A stretch of 19,195 nucleotides of DNA from JAIVJN01 sp036732565 (GTDB taxonomy: Bacteria; Acidobacteriota; Vicinamibacteria; Vicinamibacterales; UBA2999). The position numbers and the translations under genes were made by a program. The stretch spans positions 1 through 19,195 of the forward strand of contig DAINCF010000069.1 in NCBI GenBank assembly GCA_036732565.1, in the 5' to 3' direction. Below the pieces are notes generated by a model. That model was not told the origin of the DNA. It saw only the letters and a list, made by a program, of their open reading frames with translations, and made no database searches. Below are positions 7,144 through 17,229 of this stretch, piece by piece (position 1 is the first letter of the stretch; every line of letters begins with the position of its first letter).

Positions 7144-8325
7144 ATGGTCAAGCGCCTTTCGCTCCCTTTGCTGTTGCTGTTCGTGGGACTGACGGCTGGT
7201 CTCGTGCTGTCGGGCCGCATGCGTGCCGACCCCGTCGAAGCGCAGGTCACGCCGGTCACGACGCCGCCCGCGCAATCGGCCCGCCCGGCGGCCGCGCCTG
7301 TCACGCCGGCTGGCCCCGACTTCACGCGGGTCGCCGAGCAGACCACTCGCGCCGTCACCAACATCTCGTCCGTTCAGGTGGTCCAGCGACGGTCGCCGTT
7401 CCGGGATCCGTTCTTCGAGCAGTTCTTCGGGATGGACGACATGTTCGGGCCGCGCAGCCGCTACTCGCAGAGCCTCGGCTCGGGTGTCATCGTCTCGGCG
7501 GACGGCTATGTCGTCACCAACAACCACGTCCTCGGCGAAGGCAGCGTCCCGGATGTGACCGTGGCGCTCGCCGACAAGCGCGAGCTGCGGGCGAAGATCA
7601 TCGGCATCGACTCGTGGACCGATCTGGCGCTGCTCAAGATCGACGCGCGCGACTTGTCGGTCATCCCCTGGGGCGATTCCTCGCGCCTCAAGGTCGCCGA
7701 GTGGGTGATGGCGATCGGCAACCCGTATCAGCTGAGCGAAACCGTCACCCTCGGCATCGTCAGCGCGCTCGGCCGCGCCAACGTCGGCATCTCGACCTAC
7801 GAGGACTTCATTCAGACCGACGCGGCCATCAATCCGGGCAACTCGGGTGGGGCGCTCGTCAACAGCCGCGGCGAGCTGGTCGGCATCAACACCGCGATTT
7901 TCAGTCAGAGCGGCGGTTACCAGGGCATCGGCTTCGCCGTCCCCTCGGTCCTCGTGCGCCGCGTGGTCGACGACTTGACGAAGTTCGGTCAAGTGCGTCG
8001 CGGATCGATCGGCGCGCTCGAGGTCGCGCCGCTGACCACGCAGCTGGCCGAGGAGCTCCGCGCCCCCAACACCAACGGCATCGTCATCGCGCGGATGGCG
8101 CCGGGCACGCCGGCCAACAAGGCCGGCATCGAACCCGGCGACATCATCGTCGCCGTCAACGGCCAGGCGATCAGCGACACCGGGCAGCTGCTGCGCGCGA
8201 TTGCCGACGCGCCGATCGGCAGCACGGCCACCATCGACGTCGTCCGCGAAGGACGCCGGCAGACGTTCAAGGTCCCGGTCGAACAGCAGCAGGAGCGCCG
8301 TCCGCTGCAGCGGCGCGGACGGTAG
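7144..8325 (+). CDS. HtrA/Deg-family periplasmic serine protease
   Basis: A 393-residue trypsin-like protease with one PDZ domain, the DegS/DegQ-like layout with a single PDZ rather than the two of DegP. An N-terminal hydrophobic segment (residues 5-23) is a signal peptide or anchor, followed by a Pro/Ala-rich linker to residue 58. The catalytic triad is visible: H128 in TNNHV, D160 in TDLALL and S234 in GNSGG. The PDZ domain covers about residues 265-380 (GSIGALEVAPL, PANKAGIEPGDIIVAVNG). It should degrade or hold misfolded envelope proteins. It lies 42 bp after hsp20 and 25 bp before mscS. Confidence 0.95.
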   Translation: MVKRLSLPLLLLFVGLTAGLVLSGRMRADPVEAQVTPVTTPPAQSARPAAAPVTPAGPDFTRVAEQTTRAVTNISSVQVVQRRSPFRDPFFEQFFGMDDMFGPRSRYSQSLGSGVIVSADGYVVTNNHVLGEGSVPDVTVALADKRELRAKIIGIDSWTDLALLKIDARDLSVIPWGDSSRLKVAEWVMAIGNPYQLSETVTLGIVSALGRANVGISTYEDFIQTDAAINPGNSGGALVNSRGELVGINTAIFSQSGGYQGIGFAVPSVLVRRVVDDLTKFGQVRRGSIGALEVAPLTTQLAEELRAPNTNGIVIARMAPGTPANKAGIEPGDIIVAVNGQAISDTGQLLRAIADAPIGSTATIDVVREGRRQTFKVPVEQQQERRPLQRRGR

Positions 8326-8350
8326 TAGCCGCGTCGCCCTTCGTCTTCCC

Positions 8351-9472
8351 ATGCAAAGCGCACCGGCGCCCAACCTCCCGCCCAACATCGTCGCCATCAC
8401 GCTTGCGCTGACGGTTGCGGTCACGATCGCCGCGGCCGTGGCGCTCATCGTGGGCGGCGTGGCCAAACGCCTCTTCGGCGGCCTCGAACGCGATCATTTG
8501 ACGCTCGCACGCGGCACGGTTCGACTGGTGCGAGTCGCCACCTTTGCGATTGTCCTGGTGGTGCTCGCCTTCCCCGCCCTCGATGTCGCGGGCGTGCCCA
8601 TTCCCATGGGGCTTCAGTCGGATCAGTTGGGACAATGGGCCGCCGAGCGGGGCGTGCGCATTGCCGGCCTCCTCGTGCTGGCCTTCGTGGTGGTGCGTCT
8701 GCTCGCCGGGCTCATCTCACGCGCCGAGCGCGATATCGCGATCGGCACCGACCTCGCGTCGCTCGAACGGCGCAAGCGCGCCCAGACGGTCGCCGGCCTC
8801 GCCACGCGAACCCTGTCGGGCTTGATCTGGGGAACCGCGGCGCTGATGATGCTGCGCGAGCTCGACGTCGACATCACCCCGGTGCTGACGGGCGCGGGCA
8901 TTCTCGGCCTCGCCATCGGGTTCGGCGCGCAGACGCTCGTCCGCGACGTCATCTCCGGGTTCTTTCTCATCGTCGAGGATCGAGTGCGCGTCGGCGACGT
9001 CGCCCAGGTCAACGGCACCGGGGGGCTCGTCGAGCAGATCAACCTGCGGACCATCGTGCTGCGCGATCTTCAAGGCACAGTGCACGTGTACCCGAACGGC
9101 GAGATCAAGACGCTCGCGAATCTGACGAAGGATTTTTCGTACTACGTGATCGATCTCGGTATCGACTTCAGCGAGGACTCCGATCGCGTGATCGACGCCG
9201 TACGCGCCACCGCCGACGAGCTCAAGCAGGACGCCGCCTTCGGCCCGTTCATGCTCGAGCCGCTGGAGGTGCTCGGCGTGGACGACTTCGGCCAGTCGCA
9301 GGTCACCGTCAAGGTGCGGGTGAAGACGGTGCCGCTCAAGCAGTGGGACGTGGGACGCGAGCTGCGGCGGCGCATCAAGAAGGCCTTCGACGCCCGCGGC
9401 ATCCAGTTGCCGCGCCAGCAACTGTCGGTCACCCTTCGGCGCGACCCACGTCCGACCGCTACTGGCCGCTAG
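8351..9472 (+). CDS. MscS-family small-conductance mechanosensitive channel
   Basis: A channel that opens under membrane tension to release solutes. The 373 residues include hydrophobic helices near 12-36, 58-82 and 100-122, a further one near 150-165, and the pore-lining helix with GAGILGLAIGFGAQTLVRD. The MscS beta domain (FLIVEDRVRVGD, then VYPNGEI) and the cytoplasmic alpha/beta vestibule follow. The frame is open upstream to 8201, but that part overlaps htrA in another frame. The ATG at 8351, 25 bp after the htrA stop, precedes the first membrane helix and is chosen, although no strong Shine-Dalgarno sequence is present. Probably cotranscribed with hsp20 and htrA. Confidence 0.94.
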   Translation: MQSAPAPNLPPNIVAITLALTVAVTIAAAVALIVGGVAKRLFGGLERDHLTLARGTVRLVRVATFAIVLVVLAFPALDVAGVPIPMGLQSDQLGQWAAERGVRIAGLLVLAFVVVRLLAGLISRAERDIAIGTDLASLERRKRAQTVAGLATRTLSGLIWGTAALMMLRELDVDITPVLTGAGILGLAIGFGAQTLVRDVISGFFLIVEDRVRVGDVAQVNGTGGLVEQINLRTIVLRDLQGTVHVYPNGEIKTLANLTKDFSYYVIDLGIDFSEDSDRVIDAVRATADELKQDAAFGPFMLEPLEVLGVDDFGQSQVTVKVRVKTVPLKQWDVGRELRRRIKKAFDARGIQLPRQQLSVTLRRDPRPTATGR

Positions 9473-9528
9473 CGATTCCTGAGCGTACGGCGGCGGCTAC
9501 TCTGGAGCTCCACGGCCGTCAGCGCCTG

Positions 9529-10125
9529 TCAGCCCGAAACGGATCGATGCCCCGTCACCACGCACCGCCACGGCCGCTCGGTGCCGACGCGAATGCCGAT
9601 GCGTGGGCTCCAGGCGACCTCGCGGACCGCGATGCCGCGGTCTTCGATGGTCAGCGGCGTACGGGTAAGCGGCAACGTGTTCTCGGAGAGGGAAATACCG
9701 AGCGCGCAGGTGAGGTTGCCGGGACCACGACACAGATGATGCTCGGGGACGTCCGGCTTCCCTCTCCGCCAGTTCGTCGAGCGGCGCCGGCGCTGCATCA
9801 GCGCCACGCCTTCCACCGGTTCCAGCGCGCGGATCAGCACGGCGGCCGGCGAGCCCTTCGACTCGGTTACCGCGTTGACCATGTAGTGGAGACCGTAGTT
9901 CAAGTAGACGTAGGCCACGCCGGGTGAGCCATACAGCGGAGCGTTGCGTTTGGTCGGCCCAGGCGCCGCGTGGCACGCGGGGTCGTCTTCGCCGATGTAG
10001 GCCTCGACTTCGACAATCGCACCCGCCGTGGCGCCGTCGGGCGTGCGATGCACCAGGACCTTGCCCAACAGATCGCGCGCTACGTCGAGCGTCGGCCGAT
10101 CGTAGAAATCGCGTTTGAGAATCAG
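9529..10125 (-). CDS. DNA-3-methyladenine glycosylase (AAG/MPG family)
   Basis: This enzyme removes alkylated purines to begin base excision repair. Recognisable AAG features are IVEVEAY, whose Glu (residue 41 in this numbering) matches the catalytic Glu125 of human AAG, H52 in ACHAAP, YVYLNYGLHYMVN, and CRGPGNLTCALGI. The only standard-type start inside the conserved part is a TTG at 10068, which would cut off the conserved KRDFYDRPTLDVARDLLG. Upstream of that the frame has no ATG or GTG. I place the start at the CTG at 10125, giving 198 residues, the usual family length; ATT codons beside it are alternatives. It lies 108 bp downstream of uvrA on the same strand, a gap partly filled by a repeat. 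Confidence 0.85.
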   Translation of the reverse strand: MILKRDFYDRPTLDVARDLLGKVLVHRTPDGATAGAIVEVEAYIGEDDPACHAAPGPTKRNAPLYGSPGVAYVYLNYGLHYMVNAVTESKGSPAAVLIRALEPVEGVALMQRRRRSTNWRRGKPDVPEHHLCRGPGNLTCALGISLSENTLPLTRTPLTIEDRGIAVREVAWSPRIGIRVGTERPWRCVVTGHRSVSG

Positions 10126-10205
10126 GACACCAATCCCGGTTCGAGCAAGTACGCGCGGGCCTGCGCGCCGGTCTTCCTGTCGTCCGCCGCGTCGCGCCGT
10201 CTGGC

Positions 10206-10229
10206 GTGGGGGCCGGCTTGAGCCGGACC
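10206..10229. repeat. Short palindromic repeat, family C (GCCGGCTtgAGCCGG hairpin)
   Basis: GTGGGGGCCGGCT, a two-base loop and AGCCGG form a hairpin directly downstream of the uvrA stop. The same sequence with one change is found in inverse orientation at 13321-13344. Read through, it gives the VRLKPAPT string. Confidence 0.75.
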
Positions 10230-10233
10230 GACC

Positions 10234-13200
<2,967 letters not shown>

Positions 13201-13207
13201 GCGACCG

Positions 13208-13212
13208 CCTCC
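13208..13212 (-). promoter_or_regulatory. Shine-Dalgarno site that decides the uvrA start
   Basis: GGAGG on the minus strand lies seven bases before the GTG at 13200. It favours this GTG over the ATG at 13167, which has no comparable site. Confidence 0.65.
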
Positions 13213-13265
13213 GTAAACTCCTCATGGTACTCGACGGCAGCCAATCGGGCAAGGAGGACGATAGC

Positions 13266-13344
13266 GTTCGTGGGGTCCGCCTTTAGGGTTCGTGGGGTCC
13301 GCCTTTAGGCGGACCAGACAGGGCCGGCTAAAGCCGGCCCCCAC
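13266..13344. repeat. Repeat cluster: 22 bp tandem duplication plus two hairpins (family C)
   Basis: A 22 bp unit is present twice in perfect tandem (13266-13287 and 13288-13309). The second copy continues into a hairpin GGTCCGCC-TTTA-GGCGGACC (13296-13315). A second hairpin GGGCCGGCT-AA-AGCCGGCCC (13321-13340) follows, closed by CCAC. The outer GTGGGG (13292-13297 region) and CCCCCAC (13338-13344) are also complementary, so the whole could fold as a cruciform. It sits between the DCC gene and uvrA, the two being on the same strand. Confidence 0.8.
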
Positions 13345-13355
13345 GCAAAAGCCTG

Positions 13356-13748
13356 TTAGATCAGCCGTTCTCGAATCTCCGGCGGCGGGATCTCACAGGC
13401 GTTCGATGCGCCGGCGATGCGGTGGCGGACGGCCGCCACCACCCCATAGGCCGCGTCGCGGAGTGGGCGCGGGACCACCAGGAAGATGGCGGCGAGATTC
13501 CACGGAAAGCGCAGGCGCCGCGCGATGCGCAGCGTGGCAGTAGACTTCAAGAACACTTGGTTGTCTTCGATCAGCACGATGCTGCGAGCGGCGCTGCGGG
13601 TGACACCGCGCGCGGCCAGCACGCGTTCGCCCGACTCGGACTGCGACGCGCCGAAGCGGAAGTAGCCCTCGGGATCGCGCCGGGCGATGAAACGCACCGA
13701 CCCTTCGCAGAACGCGCAGGTTCCGTCGAAGAGAATGATGGCGCCCAC
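13356..13748 (-). CDS. DCC family protein (DUF393), predicted thiol-disulfide oxidoreductase
   Basis: A 130-residue protein that starts MGAIILFDGTCAFCEGSVRF and holds the family-defining DGxCxxC motif (D8, C11, C14). This is a thioredoxin-like fold whose cysteines are predicted to be redox active; substrates are unknown for most members. The region RFGASQSESGERVL matches the second conserved block of the family. Length is normal. The start codon is GTG at 13748. It lies 155 bp upstream of uvrA on the same strand, separated by the repeat cluster, so cotranscription is uncertain. Confidence 0.9.
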   Translation of the reverse strand: MGAIILFDGTCAFCEGSVRFIARRDPEGYFRFGASQSESGERVLAARGVTRSAARSIVLIEDNQVFLKSTATLRIARRLRFPWNLAAIFLVVPRPLRDAAYGVVAAVRHRIAGASNACEIPPPEIRERLI

Positions 13749-13796
13749 ACCACCACCGTATCAGATCACGACGCACCCTCGAGCCGCGGTCCCCGC

Positions 13797-13824
13797 GTAA
13801 GGGCAGTTCGCGAACCGCCCCTAC
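13797..13824. repeat. Short palindromic repeat, family B, second copy
   Basis: This is the same 28 bp palindrome type as at 5887-5914, with GTA and CTAC ends around GTTCGCGAAC. It lies in the divergent gap between the DCC gene and egtB. Confidence 0.8.
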
Positions 13825-13884
13825 GAGAGGACCGAATTTGCAGAACCGCACGAAGTTTGCAGGCATCAAAGGAGCTGGGCCAGT

Positions 13885-13964
13885 GTCGGCAGTCGGCAGT
13901 CGGCAGTCTTGGGCAGGATCGACGCTCTGTGAAGGGTCGTGACTGCCGACTCCCGATTGCCGAC
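13885..13964. repeat. GTCGGCA tandem with a facing inverted copy
   Basis: Three GTCGGCA units plus GTC make a 24 bp tract at 13885-13908. Its reverse complement matches 13941-13964 in 21 of 24 positions, across a 32 bp loop. The structure ends 23 bp before the egtB start and could form a long hairpin in the leader. Together with family B it fills most of the 238 bp gap 13749-13986; no promoter is obvious there. Confidence 0.7.
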
Positions 13965-13986
13965 TGCCGAGCTAGCGAGGGTTTTC

Positions 13987-15321
13987 ATGCCTCTTCAAGA
14001 AAGTGTCGAACTCGATCGCGCGGCCATCGTGTCGTGGCATCTCAAGAACCGCGCGCGTACCCGCGCGCTGTTCGACCTCCTCACACCAGAAACGTACTAC
14101 GAGCGTCCGATTGCGCTGCGCAATCCGGTTGTGTTCTACGAGGGCCACATCCCCGCCTTCACGTTGAACACGCTCCTCAAACGCGGGCTTGGCCAGCCGG
14201 GCATCGACGAGGCACTCGAACGGCTGTTCGCCCGCGGGATCGATCCTGATGAGGACACGAAGGCCGGGAACGAGGCCTCGAAGTGGCCGACCCGCGAGGA
14301 GGTGCACGAGTTCGTGCGCGAAGCCGACGCCCGCATTCTCGATGCGCTCGCCAACGCCGAGCTGGTCCAGGCCAGACATCCGCTGATGGACCGCGGCAAT
14401 GCGGTCTTCACCGTGCTGGAGCACGAGGCGATGCATCAGGAAACACTGCTCTATATGTGGCACGAGCTTCCCTACGATCGGAAGGTGCGGCCGGCCGGCT
14501 ACCAAGCCGTACTCGACGGTCCAGTCGCGACCACGGACGATGTCTTCATTCCGGAGGGACCTGCCGCACGAGGTGTCGCACCGCTTGCGATCCCGTTCGG
14601 GTGGGACAACGAGTTCCCCGCGGTCGGTGACATCGTCCCGGCGTTTCGCATCGAGCGCGTGAATGTGACCAACGGCGATTACCTCGCGTTCGTCGAGGCC
14701 GGCGGGTATCGCGATCCGGCGTGGTGGGACCCGCGTGATTGGGAATGGCTCCAACAGTCGTCGATGACGCACCCCCATTTCTGGATGCGCCAGGACGATC
14801 GGTGGGCGTGGCGCGGCATGTTCGAGCTCATCCCGCTACCGATGCAATGGCCGGTCTATGTGACGCACGCGGAGGCGTCGGCGTACGCGCGATGGCGCGG
14901 CCGGCGGCTGCCGACCGAGGCCGAGTACCAGCGCGCGGCGTACGGCGACCCCGATGACGGTCGCGTCTACCCGTGGGGGTCGGCCCCACCGGACGCCACG
15001 CGGGGCGTGTTCGACTTCTCGAGTTGGGAGCCCGAGCCCGTCGGCACGCATCCGGCCGGACGTTCGGTCTGGGGCGTGGACGATCTCGTGGGCAACGGCT
15101 GGGAGTGGACGGGCGATGTGTTCGCGCCCTTCCCCGGCTTCGTCGCCTCGGCGTCCTATCCCGAATACTCCGCCGACTTCTTCGACGGCCAGCACTACGT
15201 CATGAAGGGCGCGTCGACGGCCACGGCACAGGAGCTCCTGCGACCGACGTTTCGCAACTGGTTCCGTCCGCGCTATCCCTACGTCTACGCCACGTTCAGG
15301 TGCGTGGAGGAGGTGCGATGA
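13987..15321 (+). CDS. egtB: Ergothioneine biosynthesis sulfoxide synthase EgtB
   Basis: A non-heme iron enzyme that joins a thiol substrate to hercynine with O2 to give a sulfoxide. The 444 residues have an N-terminal DinB-like helical domain with the three expected iron ligands H54 (FYEGHIPAF), H146 and H150 (LEHEAMHQE). A C-terminal formylglycine-generating-enzyme-like domain follows (RIERVNVTNGDYLAFV, RLPTEAEYQRAAYG, VGNGWEWTGDVF, RNWFRPRYPYVYATFRC). The FYEGH form of the first site and the absence of egtA or egtC recall the type from Chloracidobacterium, reported to use cysteine. The ATG at 13987 has GAGG six bases upstream; the longer frame from 13939 reads through a repeat. It overlaps egtD by 4 nt. 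Confidence 0.93.
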   Translation: MPLQESVELDRAAIVSWHLKNRARTRALFDLLTPETYYERPIALRNPVVFYEGHIPAFTLNTLLKRGLGQPGIDEALERLFARGIDPDEDTKAGNEASKWPTREEVHEFVREADARILDALANAELVQARHPLMDRGNAVFTVLEHEAMHQETLLYMWHELPYDRKVRPAGYQAVLDGPVATTDDVFIPEGPAARGVAPLAIPFGWDNEFPAVGDIVPAFRIERVNVTNGDYLAFVEAGGYRDPAWWDPRDWEWLQQSSMTHPHFWMRQDDRWAWRGMFELIPLPMQWPVYVTHAEASAYARWRGRRLPTEAEYQRAAYGDPDDGRVYPWGSAPPDATRGVFDFSSWEPEPVGTHPAGRSVWGVDDLVGNGWEWTGDVFAPFPGFVASASYPEYSADFFDGQHYVMKGASTATAQELLRPTFRNWFRPRYPYVYATFRCVEEVR

Positions 15322-16322
15322 GCGGGACGACCGCCCGCCTTCGCCAAGGCTACGGCGGACAGGCGGTCCGTCTCGCGGCCTCGCACATCGACGTCGACGC
15401 CTTCGCCCGCGAAGTGCGGCACTACCTGACGCAGACGCCGCGGCAGTTGCCGTCGCGGTATCTCTACGACGCGCTCGGCTCCGCGCTGTTCGATGCCATC
15501 TGTCGTCTGCCGTGGTATCCAGTCACCCGCGCGGAGACCCGTCTGATCGACGCGCATGCGCGCGACATCCTCCGCCTCGCCGGCAACCCGCCCATCGTCG
15601 GCGAGCTCGGCAGCGGGAGCGGGGAGAAGCTCGCGCGATTGCTCGGCGTCGTGCCGTCGCCGCGCACCGTCCACCTCGTCGACGTGTCGGCCGCGGCATT
15701 GGAAACCGCGGAACGGACCCTGGCTGAGATTCCCGGCACGCTCGTCGTGCCCCATCAGGATCAGTACGAGGAGGGCCTGCAGCGCATCGCGTCCGCGCGA
15801 TCGACACGGGAGACCGCGCTATTGATCTTCCTCGGGTCGAATATCGGCAACTTCGATCCCGAGGGCGCCGCGGCGTTCTTACGCGCGGTCCGGGCCAGCC
15901 TTCGCGTTGGGGATTACTTCCTGATCGGCGCCGACCTGGTGAAGCCGGAGCGCGAGCTACGCCTCGCCTACGACGATCCGCTGGGGGTGACCGCCGCGTT
16001 CAACCGGAACCTGCTGGTGCGGTTGAATCATGAGCTCGACGCGACCTTCGATCTCGACGCCTTCGCACATCGCGCCGTCTGGAATCGGGCGGAGTCGCGG
16101 GTCGAGATGCATCTGGAGAGTCTGAGGGAGCAGACCGTTCGGATCGAGAGGGCCGCTCTGTCGATCGAGTTCGAATCGGGCGAGCGCATCTGGACCGAAA
16201 GCTCCTACAAGTACGAACCGACGGCCTTTCGGGCCGGCCTCGAAGCCGCGGGCTTCCGCTCCGCCGGGCAATGGATCGATGCCGCCGGCCGTTTCCTCCT
16301 GTTCCTCGGCCGCGCGTCGTAA
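15318..16322 (+). CDS. egtD: L-histidine N-alpha-methyltransferase EgtD
   Basis: EgtD trimethylates histidine to hercynine, the substrate of EgtB. The 334 residues include SRYLYDALGSALFDAICRLP (46-65) with YPVTRAE, the SAM motif GELGSGSGEK (95-104) and FLGSNIGNF (171-179), whose Asn178 matches the substrate-binding Asn of the mycobacterial enzyme. The ATG overlaps the egtB stop (ATGA) and is preceded by GGAGGAGG, so translation is probably coupled. The first 18 residues are odd: RLRQGYGGQ (7-15) is read from a short repeat, and the conserved protein starts at about VRLAASHIDVDAF. A related methyltransferase with another amine substrate is possible, but the egtB partner makes EgtD likely. Confidence 0.93.
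   Translation: MSGTTARLRQGYGGQAVRLAASHIDVDAFAREVRHYLTQTPRQLPSRYLYDALGSALFDAICRLPWYPVTRAETRLIDAHARDILRLAGNPPIVGELGSGSGEKLARLLGVVPSPRTVHLVDVSAAALETAERTLAEIPGTLVVPHQDQYEEGLQRIASARSTRETALLIFLGSNIGNFDPEGAAAFLRAVRASLRVGDYFLIGADLVKPERELRLAYDDPLGVTAAFNRNLLVRLNHELDATFDLDAFAHRAVWNRAESRVEMHLESLREQTVRIERAALSIEFESGERIWTESSYKYEPTAFRAGLEAAGFRSAGQWIDAAGRFLLFLGRAS
15335..15361. repeat. Short genomic repeat inside the 5' end of egtD
   Basis: The sequence has CCGCC and GGCGG ends and an inner hairpin GCCTTcgccAAGGC. It is translated in frame as RLRQGYGGQ. I recall the same string in many unrelated proteins of Vicinamibacteria, which suggests a mobile or spreading repeat; only one copy is in this window. Confidence 0.5.
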
Positions 16323-16326
16323 GCGC

Positions 16327-16410
16327 TACGTAGCGCAGGCCTTCAGGCTGCCTCAGCGGTGAGAGCCGGCGTACCGACGTGGTTGCAGGCCTGAAGGCCT
16401 GCGCTACGTA
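16327..16410. repeat. Inverted pair of family A repeats between egtD and mbtH
   Basis: The left arm 16327-16351 and right arm 16385-16410 are inverse copies that differ by one missing base, with a 33 bp spacer. Each arm holds the AGGCCTTCAGG-type palindrome also found at 4583-4607. The left end also includes the perfect palindrome GCGCTACGTAGCGC (16323-16336). The pair lies between convergent stops and could serve as a bidirectional terminator. Confidence 0.8.
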
Positions 16411-16412
16411 CG

Positions 16413-16622
16413 CTATCGGTTGTCTCCCCGAGCGCGTGGGGGCCGCATGTCGGTCCAGTGCGCGCGGACGAAGGCCTCGCAGTCTTCAGACGAGCCGGTG
16501 GCGCCTGCATCCTCCCATCCTGGAGGGTTCGTCACGTAGGCAGGTACGATTGCGTATTGCCCGTCGGCGTTCTTGACAACGCGAAACAGATTGATTGGAT
16601 CTGGGCTGGCGTCTTGACCCAT
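16413..16622 (-). CDS. MbtH-like NRPS accessory protein
   Basis: A 69-residue protein hidden in the 3' part of a longer open frame. MbtH proteins bind adenylation domains and help them fold and activate amino acids. Matching family positions are N18, Q22, P27, P34-G35-W36, C48 and the ending W56-T57-D58-M59-R60-P61. The usual SxWP reads A24-I25-V26-P27, so the Ser and first Trp that contact the adenylation domain are missing. The start at ATG 16622 gives the typical family length. The gene lies 59 bp downstream of the NRPS end on the same strand, the classical context. Its stop is 2 bp from the right arm of the repeat pair. Confidence 0.85.
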   Translation of the reverse strand: MGQDASPDPINLFRVVKNADGQYAIVPAYVTNPPGWEDAGATGSSEDCEAFVRAHWTDMRPPRARGDNR

Positions 16623-16681
16623 CGATGCGACCGCCGATCTTACATCGACGGCCGCCCTGCATGGGTCGTTCGGGCTGGGCG

Positions 16682-17229
16682 TCAGGCGCTCGCGGCAGCT
16701 GTCTCGTGGCTGAGCTCTTGTTCGACCCGCTGGATCGAGGCCTCCAGCCGGCGCGCAAGTTCCGCCGCAAACGGCTCGGTCAGCATCGTGGTATGGGAGC
16801 CTGGCATCAGGTGCTCGTCGATCCCGCCCGCGGCGAGCCGATACCATCCGCGATCGTATTGCTCCGGGAACGGCCCGAAGAACGGCGCCGCTTGTGGGAG
16901 AAACACCGCGACACGCGTGTGGCACGGCTTCAGTCGATAGCGGGACAGCGCTTGATGATGCGCTTCGAGCATCGGCAGTTGATAGTCCGGGAACCGCCAC
17001 ATGCCGAGCTGATCGCGCAAATCGACGGCGCCTGGCGCTTGACCGTGGAGGCCGCGGGCGCGCGCCGCGAGACGCCCGGCCGTCCGCCGGGAGAGGCTCT
17101 GGAGCCGTCCGAGCAGCTCGGTTGGGGCTCTCAGGCTGGCATCCTGCCCCCACCAGCGCGGAACGTTTCTCAGAACGCGCCGAGCGTCTAGAGCCGCGAC
17201 GTTGGAGTCGTTGGCGGCGCCGCCTGGAA
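16682..17229 (-). pseudogene. C-terminal part of the NRPS thioesterase domain, in a shifted frame
   Basis: This frame carries the missing end of the thioesterase: DARRVLRNVPRWW, then LPMLEAHHQALSRY, then MPGSHTTMLTEPFAAELARRL before the TGA at 16682. In this family the PGSH His is the catalytic base; here it is encoded at 16793-16795. The sequence is in the -1 frame relative to the upstream part, which stops at 17188. The change must lie between about 17190 and 17230. One missing base in the sequence, or a real mutation, would explain it. The upper boundary given is approximate. It has no plausible start of its own and belongs to the gene described at 17188-19195. Confidence 0.8.

Noticed and set aside
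6646..8466. 606-codon minus-strand open frame opposite hsp20, htrA and mscS
   Set aside because: It overlaps three recognised genes antisense and has an Asp/Arg/Val-rich shadow composition.
13885..13908. GTCGGCA tandem considered as a CRISPR or VNTR array
   Set aside because: The unit is 7 bp with no spacers and only three copies; the facing inverted copy fits an intergenic repeat better.
16623..17153. N-terminal part of the 246-codon frame that ends in mbtH
   Set aside because: It overlaps the true TE coding frame and is Arg/Ser-rich. Only the last 69 codons are MbtH-like.
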